Below are positions 42,901 to 55,600 of a stretch of DNA of 64,000 bases, in pieces. The position numbers and the translations under genes are program-made. Source of the stretch: Erpobdella octoculata (lineage: Eukaryota > Annelida > Clitellata > Hirudinida > Erpobdellidae); contig OZ022242.1 in NCBI GenBank assembly GCA_963978895.1, positions 6,391,091-6,455,090 on the forward strand, read 5' to 3'. The notes beneath the pieces are model-generated. The model saw only the letters and a program-made list of their open reading frames with translations. It was not told the origin of the DNA and searched no databases. Within the stretch, counting starts at the first letter, position 1. The number at the start of each line of letters is the position of its first letter.

Positions 42901-45900
42901 TCTTACATGATGTAATTCCTTAAGGATTTGTTCCACTTAGAAAAGTTGATAAGAGTGTGAATGTGAAGTCCGATTATTGTCACACCCAGCAGTAGTAGCA
43001 AAGAAGCAAAAATGCCTGCATTAAAAATAAAGAATACTTATTACATACATATCAGGGTTGGAGTCTATCCTATGTAAAGTATATAAAACATGACTGAGTT
43101 CGGATTTCATCATATATAAAGTATATAAATATAACCAAGGTCACAGTTCATCTTATCTAAATTATATACATAAAACCGAGGTCATAGTCTATATATATAA
43201 ATGACTGTCTGTGTGTGTATGTATGTCCTTTATGCATTGCTACACCATTCATCCGATGATCAGATGATCGTAATGAAATTTTCACACAACCTTGAGAGCC
43301 AATGGGAGAAGGTTTTGGTGAAAAAAATTGAAATCCTTCACAAAATGAGCAGAGCGGGGGAGCGAACGAGCGGAAACGGGAATTTGGAAATGAGCGGGAA
43401 CGGAAAAGCGACTGAGAGAGCGAGCAAGAAAGCGACCGGGAAAGCAAATAAGAGCGGGAAAACAACCGGGAGCAGGAAAACAACCGGGAGCAGGAAAACA
43501 ACTGAAACGACCGGGAGCGGGAAAGCGACCGGGAACAGGAGAGTACGCGGGAACAGGAAAGCGACCGGGAACAGGAAAGCGACCGGGAACAGGAAAGTGA
43601 CCGGGAACAGGAGAGTACGCAGGAACAGGAAAGCGACCGGGAGCGCCAGAGCAAGCGGAGAAAGAAACGGGAGCGAGAAAGAAAAACGATAGAAAACCCT
43701 CTAAAAACCCTATGCACCACCGGCTACCCCGCTAGTTTTATATAAATTAGATACATATAACCGAGGTCAGAGTTCATCTTATATAAATTACATACATACA
43801 AGCAAGATCAAGGTCAGAGTTTAATATCTAACCAGTTGCAAGTTGGGACAAAATGTAAATAAATATTTAAAAAGTTTAGAGTGCATAAGAAAACAGCAAG
43901 AAAAATAACAACTTGAATGAATCAATGATATGTTAAAAAAGAATGGTGAATTTAATTCTTTTAAATAACTGTTCCACTTAAATCATCCCTGCATATATCA
44001 AGTCCCCTCCATCATACAGTGACTCACAAAAGTGATACTTGAAGTCTCAAATTATTAGTACCATTTCACTTCTTTATTATTTTATTATTTTCTTAAAAAC
44101 GTGAACTCAATACAATTAGTCCAATCTAAAAAAAACCTTCACTCAATCAAGTTTTAATTTTTAAGTTTTAAATTTACAGATGGCTTGTGACATAAAGTAC
44201 TTAATAACAACTTTTCTTTATATTTCAAAAAATTGAGTTAAATTTATTAAATCAAGAAATAATTGAACTGAAATTAATTTAATGACAAATAATTTAATTC
44301 AACAAACAAATATATTACCAATTCTTTTCATTTAATTCAACAAACAAATATATTACCAATTCTTATAATTTAATTCAACAAACAAATATATTACCAATTC
44401 TTATAATTTAATTCAACAAACAAATATAATAATAATTCTTATCATTTAATTCAACAAACAAATATATTACCAATTCTTATAATTTAATTCAACAAACAAA
44501 TATATTACCAATTCTTATCATTTAATTCAACAAACAAATATATTACCAATTCTTATCATTTAATTCAACAAACAAATATATTACCAATTCTTATCATTTA
44601 ATTCAACAAACAAATATATTACCAATTCTTATCATTTAATTCAACAAACAAATATATTACCAATTCTTATAATGGAGCTCCTCAATTTCAAACGTTTTTG
44701 TTTTGTCAGAAGATCTGGAGACTGAGATTTCATATTCACAAGAAGATATAAGCCTGAATAAATAAGAACAGTAATATTTAAAAGCAAATTTAAATATCAA
44801 TGTCAATAAAAACACATTTTCTTGTGAAGAAAAACATTTTTAATTTAGAGATGTCCAAATTATCAAGTCGTTTGACTGATATAGTCAGTATTATAAGACT
44901 TTTTACAATCAGTAACCGCCAGTGCCAATTCAATTATCGGTCAATTACTGTAATACAAACTGCTTTCCCATTGTCAAAAATGTCACTTTAAACATTTTTA
45001 AAACAAATCTCCTATCGAAACTTGCAGACACAATGTGTGGTCCCACATGTACGAGCAGTTCCTGGTGCTGCCGTGGTATTATCAATACGAAGTTGCGCCC
45101 TAATTTTCAATACAATCATAGAAAATTGAAAAAACACAATAATCATGAAAAATTGTTCAAACATTTTGCCAATAAATGCATAAGACATGACAGAACATGG
45201 ATACAAATTATAACACTAATGTACAAAAACATACAGTAAATATACACAAAGCTATAATAACATTTTGCTCAAACTTAATTTATGGCAAGCTAATTGCTGG
45301 TTATATTCTTCTAAAAAAAGTTATTAGCCATTCAATTTTTATACAAATTATTTAAATTTCTTTAGAATTAGAAACATTTAGAATCATTTCCTTACAATGT
45401 CATTTTGTAATAACAAAAAAAATCCTACAGTTTATTAGTACCATTTGGTAATCTTACCTTTAAACCTCTATACACAAAATAAATATAAAGAAAATAAACA
45501 AGTGTAAGTCTCTGCATAATAGCAAAAAAATCTGAAAGTAAACAAGAATAACCTTTCACAAGATACGCAAGCCCAGTAATCCATGATATTGCCACTGGAC
45601 TTAAAACAAAAATAGCCCTGTGGTAAAAATTCTCCAAGCTAATAAAGCAAATGCCCGTCACAGTATTTCCATCCAACTAAAACAGTGAAAATATATCTAT
45701 TAGAGATAGCCCGTCAAAAATGACGGATTTAACAAAAAAATTTATTTAGTATTTTTCGATTGCCATAGATAGCAAATCGTCACATAAAAACGTCTTACAC
45801 AGACATCTTACTCAGACGTGGGCTATTATATTATATATAATATACACATTAAAGAAACCTATATAAAAGACTATAGAAATGATAAAATTACCCTAGTGAA

Positions 45901-47731
45901 AACCAGGCAAGACACAGTGAGAACGAAAGACGTAACCCACACACCGAGGTGGTAATAAGTTTTTTTCTTTTTTACTTGTTTTCTTGATTTCTCGAACGCC
46001 ACCTGCCACGTGTACGATAGAACGACAAACCAAGCAGCAGACGCCAGTGTGAAGTAATAGATGAGAATAAATACAGTGGCACAGGGCACAGCCTCCTTAT
46101 ATCTGCATTGCAACATTACAAAACTATTAATTTTTTTTTAATCTTTATTTCAGCCGTCGTCAAATTGCAATGGCTTAATCTATATCGTGCCGAGAATAAC
46201 AGTGTTACTTTTAAAATGTTGGCAACTTGCAGATAAGACTAGCGTATGCGGTGTTTACGGTGCCGTTAGCAGCCCCGCATACTATTCGCTAACTCCACAA
46301 GTGCACAAATAACTTTAACCTCCAACCAAAGTTTATTATTGAGCAAAAAAGTATGACAGTCTACCAATCAATCAATCAATCAATCAAAATGAACTTATAT
46401 AGTTATTATTACTTGAGTTCTGTGTCAGCCCGTCTGACTGAGCCATCTTCATTGCAATTGATATCCTTTCTTGCACCTGGCACAAATTGGGCCAGCCAGC
46501 CACAGGATGACAGCAAGTGACAAACATTTATGTAAAGAATAATGTTGTCCGGGAAAATATTCAACTGCTTCCAATTGAAACTAAAAGTCAACTTAAAATT
46601 AAAAAAAAAACATAAATTAACTTCTAACAAAAGAAACAAATTTAAATTTAATACAACTCAATTTAAAAACTGAAACTACACTTAAAACAAAGAAAAATTA
46701 AACAATAAATGATTGGAAGGAAAAGAAATAATAGAAATAAAATGTTTTGGCAAAAATACTTAAAAGTTATATTTAACTCCACAAGTGCCCAAGACTATGT
46801 GAACTTTTTGAAAACATACTTATTGCCCGAAAATCTAATCAAAAATTAATATCCCGGTAAAGGCCGATTGGAAAAGTTTCTACATTATTTAAATTCGGTG
46901 TTAAAGAGAGTTTTAAGAAAGATTTTGCCAAACCAAAAAAGAGATAAAATTCAACAAAAGTTAAAGTAAAACATTTAAAGTAAAATATTATACTGACCAC
47001 AACAAACAAATTGCAAAGAACACAACAAATTCCTAAGACAAAAATAATAAAGTGAATTCGGGCATGATCCTCATCAGTAAACCATGGATTTTCACATCTC
47101 AAACCACATCCTTCAAATCCAGGATACCAATGTCTCTGGTTATTCGTTCTGATCAAGGGAAATGCACATTGACCAGAAGATTGAAATTTGATTTCTTCAG
47201 CACTTTTCTGCAATTACAAAAAAAATAATTTTATTCGTGGAAAGTGACATCTCTTGACATAAATGATGACAATGTAATTACCAAGCATCCTTTTTCAAAG
47301 TGAGAATAATTGCACTTCAAGTATTCTGGCCACATTTCCAGCTCTTCCACAATTTTACAGGAATCTTTCATGGTCTCACACCAATCTTTACCAGGATGTT
47401 GAATGACAGACTTGTTTAACATGTTATCCCATTCGCAACGAGGCAGGTAGACACCACAAAGCACAGGTCTTACAACATCCCAACACTTTGGAATATTCTT
47501 CAGATTTTCCCAGAATGATAATTTTTCCATTACTTCATCCAGCCCATAGTTAGGTGTAAATTTTAAAGAGGTCTGGTTGTAAGTTAAAACTCCAGATAAA
47601 CAAACTCCCGAAGTTAATTCTACACACTGATTCCCGTCGTAATCGATTTGGCACTGCTTATTGACTAATTTTGAAAGTACTCGAATTTGAAAAACAAATA
47701 AATAGGCGAGGAACCGGGATATCGACCCCAT
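39996..47731 (-). CDS. SMO: Smoothened (class F seven-transmembrane Hedgehog transducer)
   Basis: Transduces Hedgehog signals at the plasma membrane and cilium. Minus-strand exons: 47731-47282, 47207-46998, 46591-46413, 46102-45892, 45676-45553, 44753-44661, 43015-42907, 42701-42525, 41892-41789, 41721-41629, 41449-39996; all in phase (1067 aa). Exon 1 has a hydrophobic leader and a Frizzled-type Cys-rich domain (VVRPVLCGVYLPRCEWDNML, SCKIVEELEMWPEYLKC). Exon 2 has GQCAFPLIRTNNQRHWYPGF, EGCGLRCENPWFT and TM1. Exon 3 has CGWLAQFVPGARKDINC. Exon 4 has AAWFVVLSYTWQVAFEK; exon 5 VTGICFISLENFYHRAIFVL; exons 6-7 SPDLLTKQKRLKLRSSIIRI; exon 8 TM7 GILMSSWLWT. The tail keeps FDLSSMTSFDVSS and is long (about 480 aa in the last exon). 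That tail carries a seven-copy 14-aa repeat. The order and motifs match Smoothened rather than Frizzled. Confidence 0.96.
40676..40975 (-). repeat. In-frame coding minisatellite in the Smoothened tail (42-bp unit, 7 copies)
   Basis: The unit encodes D-M-V-E-E-T-V-C-S-R-G-R-D-N/H with small changes (E to G, R to C or K, V to A). 42 bp keeps the frame. Located in the cytoplasmic tail, residues roughly 718-817. Confidence 0.93.
41990..42200. other. Smoothened intron 8, SINE-like but unassigned
   Basis: Includes TAGGGTGAAAGGTAGGCAG and a GC-richer block with GTGTGGTAGTACGATAAG. It resembles dispersed repeats in composition, but no box A/B pair is convincing. Confidence 0.25.
43188..43735 (+). 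mobile_element. Helitron-like element with internal purine minisatellite, copy D
   Basis: Starts TCTATATATATAAATGACTG, core phrase CTTTATGCATTGCTACACCA, and ends GGCTACCCCGCTAG|T. Between 43370 and 43640 an 18-bp-type unit (AGCGACCGGGAACAGGAA) repeats, giving R/K/G/N-rich frames on plus and R/S-rich frames on minus that are not genes. In Smoothened intron 6. Confidence 0.7.
44290..44672. repeat. Tandem array, about 39-bp unit, about 10 copies, spanning a Smoothened 5' splice site
   Basis: Units of AATTCAACAAACAAATATAT plus TACCAATTCTTATCATTT. On the minus strand each unit contains ATAAGAATTG|GTAATATATT, identical to the real end of Smoothened exon 6 and its 5' splice site (44661/44660). The outermost unit is the genuine junction. 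Confidence 0.9.
45701..45829. mobile_element. Short MITE with ATAGCCC terminal repeats (relative at 50532)
   Basis: Left AGATAGCCCGTCAAAAATGA; the right end read inward is TAATAGCCCACGTC. A related left end, GGGATAGCCCTTCAAAAACG, is at 50532. In Smoothened intron 4. Confidence 0.55.
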
Positions 47732-48122
47732 TGTCCGCTATTACGCAACTTCTTCACCTACTCCTAGACCTAACTGTACATTACATACTCTACATCTACA
47801 TACTCTACTACTTTCATCTCACGCGGAGTCAACACATCAGCACTCTCAGTTTCCATTCAGCTCGATAATATAATAAACAGTCGTCTTATTAACTCTTAAA
47901 CTCTTAACCCACACACAACTTTTAAGTCGCACCAGTTTTGAGAATCATTCATCCATTCCACTTTTCTCCGAACAGTGTTCCTAACACCTCAAACCCACCC
48001 ATGCCATCTTCTAGTAATAAGACATTTTTATTTGTTTTAAATACTTTTGCAAAAAAAGTTTAAATATTAATTAATAAAAACCAAACCAAATTTAACTAAG
48101 TATGTACAAAGTTTAATAGTAA
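47732..48122. promoter_or_regulatory. Smoothened upstream region
   Basis: Directly upstream of the Smoothened ATG on the minus strand. No TATA box or named motif can be defended. Pyrimidine-rich on the plus strand. Confidence 0.35.
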
Positions 48123-48562
48123 CTAATGGGGTTTCCCAGGGTTTTCAGAGGTTTTTCTATCGTTTTTCTGTTTCGTTCCTGTTTTCTTTTCCGCTTGCTT
48201 TCTCGCTCCCGGTCGTTTTCCCGTTCCCGTTCGCTTTCCCGTTCTCGTTCGCTTTCCCGTTCCCTTTCGCTTTCCCGCTCTTGGTCGCTTTTCCGCTTGT
48301 TTTCCCGTTCCCGGTCGCTTTCCTTTTCCCGCTCGCTCTTTTGCTCTCGGTTGCTTTTCTGCCTCCGCTTGCTTTCTCGTTCATGTGTCCCGCTCATTCT
48401 GCAGTTCACGTTTCCACTCGCTCTCCCGCTCCGCTCTTTTTGTTACTGATTTAAATTTGTTCACAAAAACCTTCCTTCATTGACTCTCAGTTGTGTGAAA
48501 ATGTCATTACGATCAGATGAATGGTGTAGCAATGCACAAAGGCATACATACAGACATTTATT
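48123..48562 (-). mobile_element. Helitron-like element with purine minisatellite, copy E (minus strand)
   Basis: Read on minus it has TTTGTGCATTGCTACACCAT, TTTTCACACAACTGAGAGTC, then purine-rich AGCGACCGGGAACGGGAA-like repeats, ending GGGAAACCCCATTAG|T, a one-base change from the CTAG end of its relatives. The R/S/E-rich open frames on both strands are repeat artefacts. It occupies part of the Smoothened-TMEM67 intergenic region. Confidence 0.65.
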
Positions 48563-49600
48563 CATAAATTTATTTTTTTGACACAACATTTTTTTTCGCC
48601 CACCACAGGCGAATTTTTGTTGTTGAAATTTTCAGTCTGCAGTTTCTTTTGGCATCTTTAATAATTTACTAATGATTGAAAAGAAAAACTGCAAGCTGAA
48701 GATAGTCAAACTCAGTCTCAAGTCAAACCAGTTAACGCAAATGTTAAAGAAATAAGTTTATGAATAAATGTAGCACCCCCTCCCCCCAAAAAATTTCATC
48801 GAATTTGGAAAAATTTCAGGGCCCTCCGATTTTCCCCCTCCTTAGTTGCGCCCCTGAATAAGCCAATACGGGGTCTGCACCTTGTTTCACATTTTCACGG
48901 GTATATTCAGCGACAAGGATGACGAGGGAAACGGCGGCAGCCCTCACCTTATGCTGTCCGCAAACTCTCTTCTCTTCACGCCGGATCCCACGTGGAATTT
49001 TTTCTCCTCCTCTTATAATACTTATAATACTTAGTTTTTGGAAACTGACTGTAGCTCTTCTGGGAGGAGACCCATTTTTAATATCAGGAGGCCCACTTCA
49101 GTCTCAGAAGAACCTACTTATTTTTAGCTCCGACTATCCCCTCTCCCGGTCATCAGCTATTCCTGGAGGCAGACGTGTATAAAATTTTAGAAACATCTTT
49201 GATTTTTGCAGAAGTAATCTTTCGTGGAATTGCTGAAATGACGCTTCTACCTCTGTGTCTTATCCTTTTTACAATCATTACATTTTTTAATGAATTTCAA
49301 TTTATATAGCCTTTTTTTTGCAAGGCGTTCAAAAACGCTCGGCTACGAATTGACTAAAAAGGAAGGTTTTTCAGCCTGGCCACCAAGGGACCATGGAGCC
49401 CCAGAAGACTAGAAGTGGAAATCGTTCGATTTATTATCAGTTTCACCTTCATAATTTTGTTAACATAGCGAATTTTATGACAAAATATATATTTAAAAAT
49501 CGTCAGTTTTCGGTTTTTATTTTATTGATAACAAAACTATTTTGACACCGTCATTTAGCTGTCGTAGCATCCTCGGTGCCATAGCTACAAAAGTTTCAAA
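48563..49600. promoter_or_regulatory. TMEM67 upstream region
   Basis: No gene supported. TE-end-like words (AGTTGCGCCCCTGAATAA near 48845) occur. The last 200 bp before the ATG are AT-rich, with GTCGTAGCATCCTCGGTGCC just upstream; no core promoter element can be named. Confidence 0.35.
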
Positions 49601-52600
49601 ATGGCCCGTCGGGTACTTGGTACAGTGCGGGATTTTTTAGTTTGGTTTGCGGTGGCTAGTAATTGGCATATTTTTAAATATGGAATTTTAGCGCAGGATT
49701 CTGTGTTAATTCAGCCTAAGGACTGTATTAATTTAAATCAAAACGAATTTAATTACTTTTTTGACTCAACTCAACTGACCTGCAAGCCCTGTGGTCAGCC
49801 AAAAGCTTTCCAAATTGCAAGCGAAGACGGTAATTAACAGATGTTTTTTAATTTGTTTTATTGTTTAATTTAGAACCCGAGACTAGTCTATTAGCTCCTT
49901 TTCAATTGTTCTATTGAACATGATTAATTTATGCTCAAGTTTTTATTACTAGGTAGTCTTTAATATTTCTTAATCTATTATTAGTTAGTATATAGTATTT
50001 CTTAACATTAAAAGTTTAGAAAGAATAAGATTATGATTCATAGTAAGTAGTAAGGATATAATTAGTGATTTTCATTTTTTTTAGCTTTTTCTCTTTAACT
50101 TGTTGCTTTATTAATTTAAAGCTTTTATAATATTTTAATTTTTTTGTTTGTTTTTTCATTAGTTCACAGTTGCTAGTCCCAACAATTTTTAACATGGTGG
50201 GGAAAAAGCATGTTTTTTAATAGTCAATGCTTTCTTTCTGTATTTCTTGCATGCTTAACTAATTAACTAAAATTAAATTTTTTTTTTATAAATTGTATCT
50301 ATGTCGTCTTTCTATTTTGATTGGTTTGATATTTTTAAGGACAAAAATGTGTTTGTCAACCCGGATACAGAATAACGGCGATGTACGGTCGAATTCTGGT
50401 TTGTGAATCATGTCCAAGAGACCAGGTGTTTATTTTTCTTTTATTGTTGAATTTTCTCTTTTATTGAATTGTACAGTTGCATTTAGTTTACTCTGAAATT
50501 ATTTGATGTATATGATTATTTTCTTCACCAGGGATAGCCCTTCAAAAACGACGGGTTTCTAAAAATCTCATTATATATTATTTTTCTATTGCAGCACCAT
50601 CTCTTTTGATCTTTAGGACTGGCAATGTAACTTTTATTACACGCCTGGGCGCACTAATTTTATTAACTGCTGACCACTGCGGCCGCCTCGTTATGCAAAA
50701 TTGCTAACATATATGCATACATACATACATACATACATACATACACACATACATACATACATCAGAAATTTTTATTAATACAGTGGGTGATTGGTTAACG
50801 AACTGTTCGGATAACGAACAAATCGGATAACGAACACTTCCTTGAAAGATTTTCTGTTCGGACAACGATCACATATTTGGATAACGAACTTAAACGAATT
50901 TCACGGAGCGGTTACCTGTAAGCGGAAATCTGCTGTCACTGTGCTTGTGAACTGTCCTCACCATAAAAACAAAGCAGGAGATTATAGCTAATGTAGAGAG
51001 TGGACAGAAGGTGGATGATGGTGCGAGACAGTAAGGTTTGAATAGGTCTACAGTATGCATAATCTTAGCTAAGAAAGATATCATCAAGAAGACTCAAGCA
51101 GCTAATGGAGTAACGAAAATCACTTCTGCAAAATAAAGAGGTGCAATTCATGAAAAAATGGAGAGAAATTGAAACAACAGACTTCAATTTCGTCATCCGA
51201 GGAGTTAGAATTCACGGCTACTACTGGCTGGTGTGCAAATTTTAAAAGGAGGTCTGGAAATAAATTATTAATTAAATTAATTAATAATGCATGTTCTTTA
51301 AGGCCCCATAAACAAAAAATGAAAAGATCTGATTAATATACAAGACTATATAAACATGTATTATTTTTCTTAATAAACTAACTAAGAAATTATACATAAT
51401 TTGTTTATAATTTCATTTTTAAGGGTCTCCGGAACGAATTAATCGGTTAACGAACAATTCGTATAGCGAACACAGTCTTGGAACGGATAACTTTCGTTAA
51501 CCAATCACCCACTGTAATTATTTTATTGCTTTGCTTTGCTTGCTCCTCTGTATTGTTTATTATGTTAGGAAGTTTGGATGTTAAAGAAAAATTATTAAAC
51601 CAAAATAACTAGAACAATTATGCAAATTTGTGTTTGCAATTTCCACATTTTGTGATTTGCAGTCACATTCTTGAATGGTCTCTTCCACATGTGGTGTTTG
51701 AGTTAGGTGTCGTAAAGTTTGTAGTGTTTCAATGTAGGGTTTTAATTGGATAACATTTGCAATGTCATGAGAGACACACTGCTATCTGTTGAATTAAATT
51801 TGAACTTAAAAATTTTAAAGTTTAGTGTTTTTTGCTCTGAAGTGTATAATAGTTATAAAATTATTGAATTTTGTTTTACAACTTGACTGTCAGTTTGTTG
51901 TAATGTTATATTCATTGCTTTAAACATTAAATAAAAATGTTTCTTTGAAGTTTTTCAATAAATGTAATTGAAAATAAAATTTAAATAAATGTTTATTAAT
52001 ATTTTTCATTCCACAAGGTGACTTCCATAGATGGTTGGGGATGTGTGGCATGTGACAAGAGAAACATAAGCAGTGATTCATCGAAGTGTGTCGATTGCAG
52101 TGGGCGACAAATTTCAGGTTGCTGAATGTTCATTTTTGTGCATGTCATTTAAACAGCTTAATATTGTTTTACTTTAAAAAAAATACTTGATTCAATTTGT
52201 TTTGTTTACAATTAATTATTTCAGTTGAAAGACAACTTACAGGGGCTTATGAAAGTCCTAACAAATCAGTTTGTTCAGCTTGTTCGGACAACACTCAGCC
52301 ATCTTCAAACAAGCAAAGGTTTTTTTTTAAATATTTTTGTTCCTATTACAGCCAAACGTGTGTATAGAGAAATTCTCTCAAGAAAAAACTAATTCCTAAA
52401 GTTAAATAAAGAATTTAATGAATAAAAGTTTCAGCGCTTTTAAGGTAATAGAAACGATTAATAAAATAATAACTTTTTAATTATGAAAAAAAAACAAATA
52501 GCAAACCATAATAATAAGTTTAAGTTCACCCTGAAATAATACAAATTATAAAATGTTTGGTAAATTAGGCAGCTGATGAAAAATGAGTAGAAATCAAAAT

Positions 52601-55600
52601 TTGATATTTTAATAACAGCTATGATGAAAAAATCACCTGCACACAAAGAGCGAGAAAAAATTACATCCATGATAGAGATATTTTGTGCACGCAAATATCA
52701 CCAAAACCACAATTGGTTACGTGTACCTATAAGTACCCAGAATTTAAAAAAACTTTTTGTAACAAAATTTGTTAATTACAAATAGATTTTTTTAGCTATT
52801 TCAATTTCATTGTATACACGTTTGACTGTGTTAATTAATATATAAAAAGATTATAAATTACTAATTTTTAGTGTAAGTTAAGTTGTTGTTTACTTATCAC
52901 AGGTGTTCACTGTGCTCACAATTCCTTGGAGTGCAGATAAAAAATAGCCAATGTATTTGTCCATCTGAAAATCTGGTAACCATACTACCTGATTTATGAT
53001 TTTTTAAAACTTTTTATTGAATTTTCGCTTTCAATTATCAAAACTACATTTAATGCTCGCACCACTGGTCTCGGTGTTAGCAGCTCACTAGAAGCACCTG
53101 TTTTGTATTTGCCATAGTGTTAACTAATATATAGATTGATATGGTCCTAATTTTTGTTTATTATTACAAATTTTATATTAGGTTACAATCTCTGTTTGTG
53201 TGTGTGTATGTGTGTGGCTTTTTCTGTACGCAAATCTTGCAAGTAAAATTTAACCAGCTTTTTGATTAGCTAGGAAGCTGAAACTTTCAGCATAGCTTTA
53301 TATTGGATGACAATACATGATTTGATTAAACAAAATTTAATTTGAACATCTTTTGTATTTCTAAATCGAGTGTATTTGAAATAAAAGTTTGTGTTAAGAA
53401 ACTTGTTTTCTCCTTTACTTGTTTATCAAGAACTTACTCAAACTCTTATGTCTCGTAACTCCTTTGCAGTGGCGGGCGTAGCGTGGGTTTCAGCCACCCG
53501 TGGTTTGCAGGCCAAATTCCCACTTTCCTTTTGATGTTGACATAATAAACTAAATTTTCCTCCAAAATACTGAAATGTTTTATAGCTCGATGGGATGTGC
53601 TATCTTTCTCCGGATGATATTAAAAATCTTCCAAATCCAGAACAGCTTTCCAGATTTACATATGTGGTCAGTGTTTTGCATTTTTTGTTGTTGTTGTATT
53701 AAGTTTATTAATTTTTTAAAATACTTATTGTTTAATAATTGAATAGAATGTTCCTGTAGAATCGTCATTCTTCAAAATCAACGCTCGCACAGCTCTTGCC
53801 CAGTGTAATGTGAGTGTCTTGCACTTTCCTAAGCGTTATTTTGCTGCTTTAATAGATTAATTATTAGTCAAAACAACTAATTTTCCAGAAAAATTACCAA
53901 AATATTTCTGCTTGTATCCTGCTTTCAAACTTGTGTACTCTGGCAATGTATGATAGTTATCAGAACGGAGTTTGTGACAGTTATTTGAAACTCATTCCGC
54001 CAACAGCAGCTCAAAGGTTTTTGCTGATTTTTAATAATTACAGAATATTTGTCTTGGAAACTTTTTATGTTTCATTTTATAGAATATTTTACAGACAATT
54101 GAAGTTTTGAATAAAATTTAAAATAAAAAAAAAGTGATTGAATGGTTCGAGCATTGTTATTTCATTCTATAGCACGAGAGCATGTTTGATAAAATAATTT
54201 TAACGAGCCGAACTCTTCACTGATTCCTGACTAGCATCATTTATAACATATATATATTTCAATTATTTAAATTAACTCAGTCTATAACTTGCTTATAACA
54301 TACATATGCTTCAATTATTTAAATTAACTCAGTCTATCTATAAATGGTTTGAAGAAAGTAATAAATAAATAAAATAAATAAATTTGACAGATCAAATTAA
54401 TTTTCATGATAATATTTTAAACAGGCCTATCAACAACTCATGGCTGTATTACACCGACCAAACTTTGACCATCTTGGAGAGTACGAAGTTAACTAGCAGT
54501 TATTCATTTCCGGATGGAAGTCTTAACGTTATTTTAGCCGCTTATCATCTTAACGGCTCCTTCCTTGGGTTTTTGAAAGCAAAAGATGGACATTTGCAGT
54601 TGTGCAAGAACACCTTGAATTACCTGCAGGCTGCTTATACGTTCGGAACTTATTTTGTTCAAAAGGTGATGAAAATAGAAAATTTATAAAAAAAAATTAT
54701 TTTAATATATATTATATATATATATATATATATGGTAAAAATGTTAATTACTCATCAATACTATAATGAAATATTATTGTGAATAAATTTGTTTGAAAGC
54801 ATCTTTTTTTACACTTAACTAGAATTAGACGTTTTTTTTCCATCACTTATATAAATTTTAGCTGGATCTTTTTTCTGTGAAATTTTCTTCAGTTGCCTGT
54901 TTATGATGTGCCAAGCATGATAGTTCAATTCTAATTGCACAGACTGTAGAACCAAAAGACAAAAGATTTAATTAACTGCAGAGTTTGTGTTGCACTTGAA
55001 CCCACAACCTGGTGGTAGTGAGTCTGGCGCACCTACCACTTGGCTAAGATTTTTAGCTGGTTTAAGAATCAAACATCTTTTGCACTAATAGCACGATGTT
55101 CTAACTATTTTAGCTAACATATCTAAATTATAGAGGTGATCAGGTAAAAATGCAGTAACATGCACTGTTAGTTAGTAAAGAAACTCATACCAAAGGGAAA
55201 TTATGCAAATAAATAAATCTAATTGTTAATGCTGATTTGCACACAGATAGTAATTATACATTGCTGACACTGTTGCAGCAAATGAGTCATTATAGCTCAA
55301 AATTTTATTTTTTATAAAAGTTTATTCTGTTTTTTAATGTTTTTTACATAATTTTGATAAAAATGGCTCATATTTTTATGATATTCCAAATACTATAAAC
55401 TTTTTTTTACAAACTTTTATTTAGGTTACAATCTCTGTTTGTTTGTGTGTGTGTGTGGCTTTCTCTGTACGCAAATCTTGCAAGTGAAATTCAAGCAGCT
55501 TTTTGATTAGCTACGAAGCTGAAACTTTCAACATAGCTTTAAAGTGGATGACAATACATGATTCAATTAAAAAAAAACAAAAAAAAAAACGTAATTTGAA

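Noticed and set aside
43157..43720. Arg/Ser-rich and Lys/Gly/Asn-rich ORFs on both strands (also 48113-48449)
   Set aside because: They arise from the purine minisatellite inside Helitron-like elements; both strands are equally open, as expected for such repeats.
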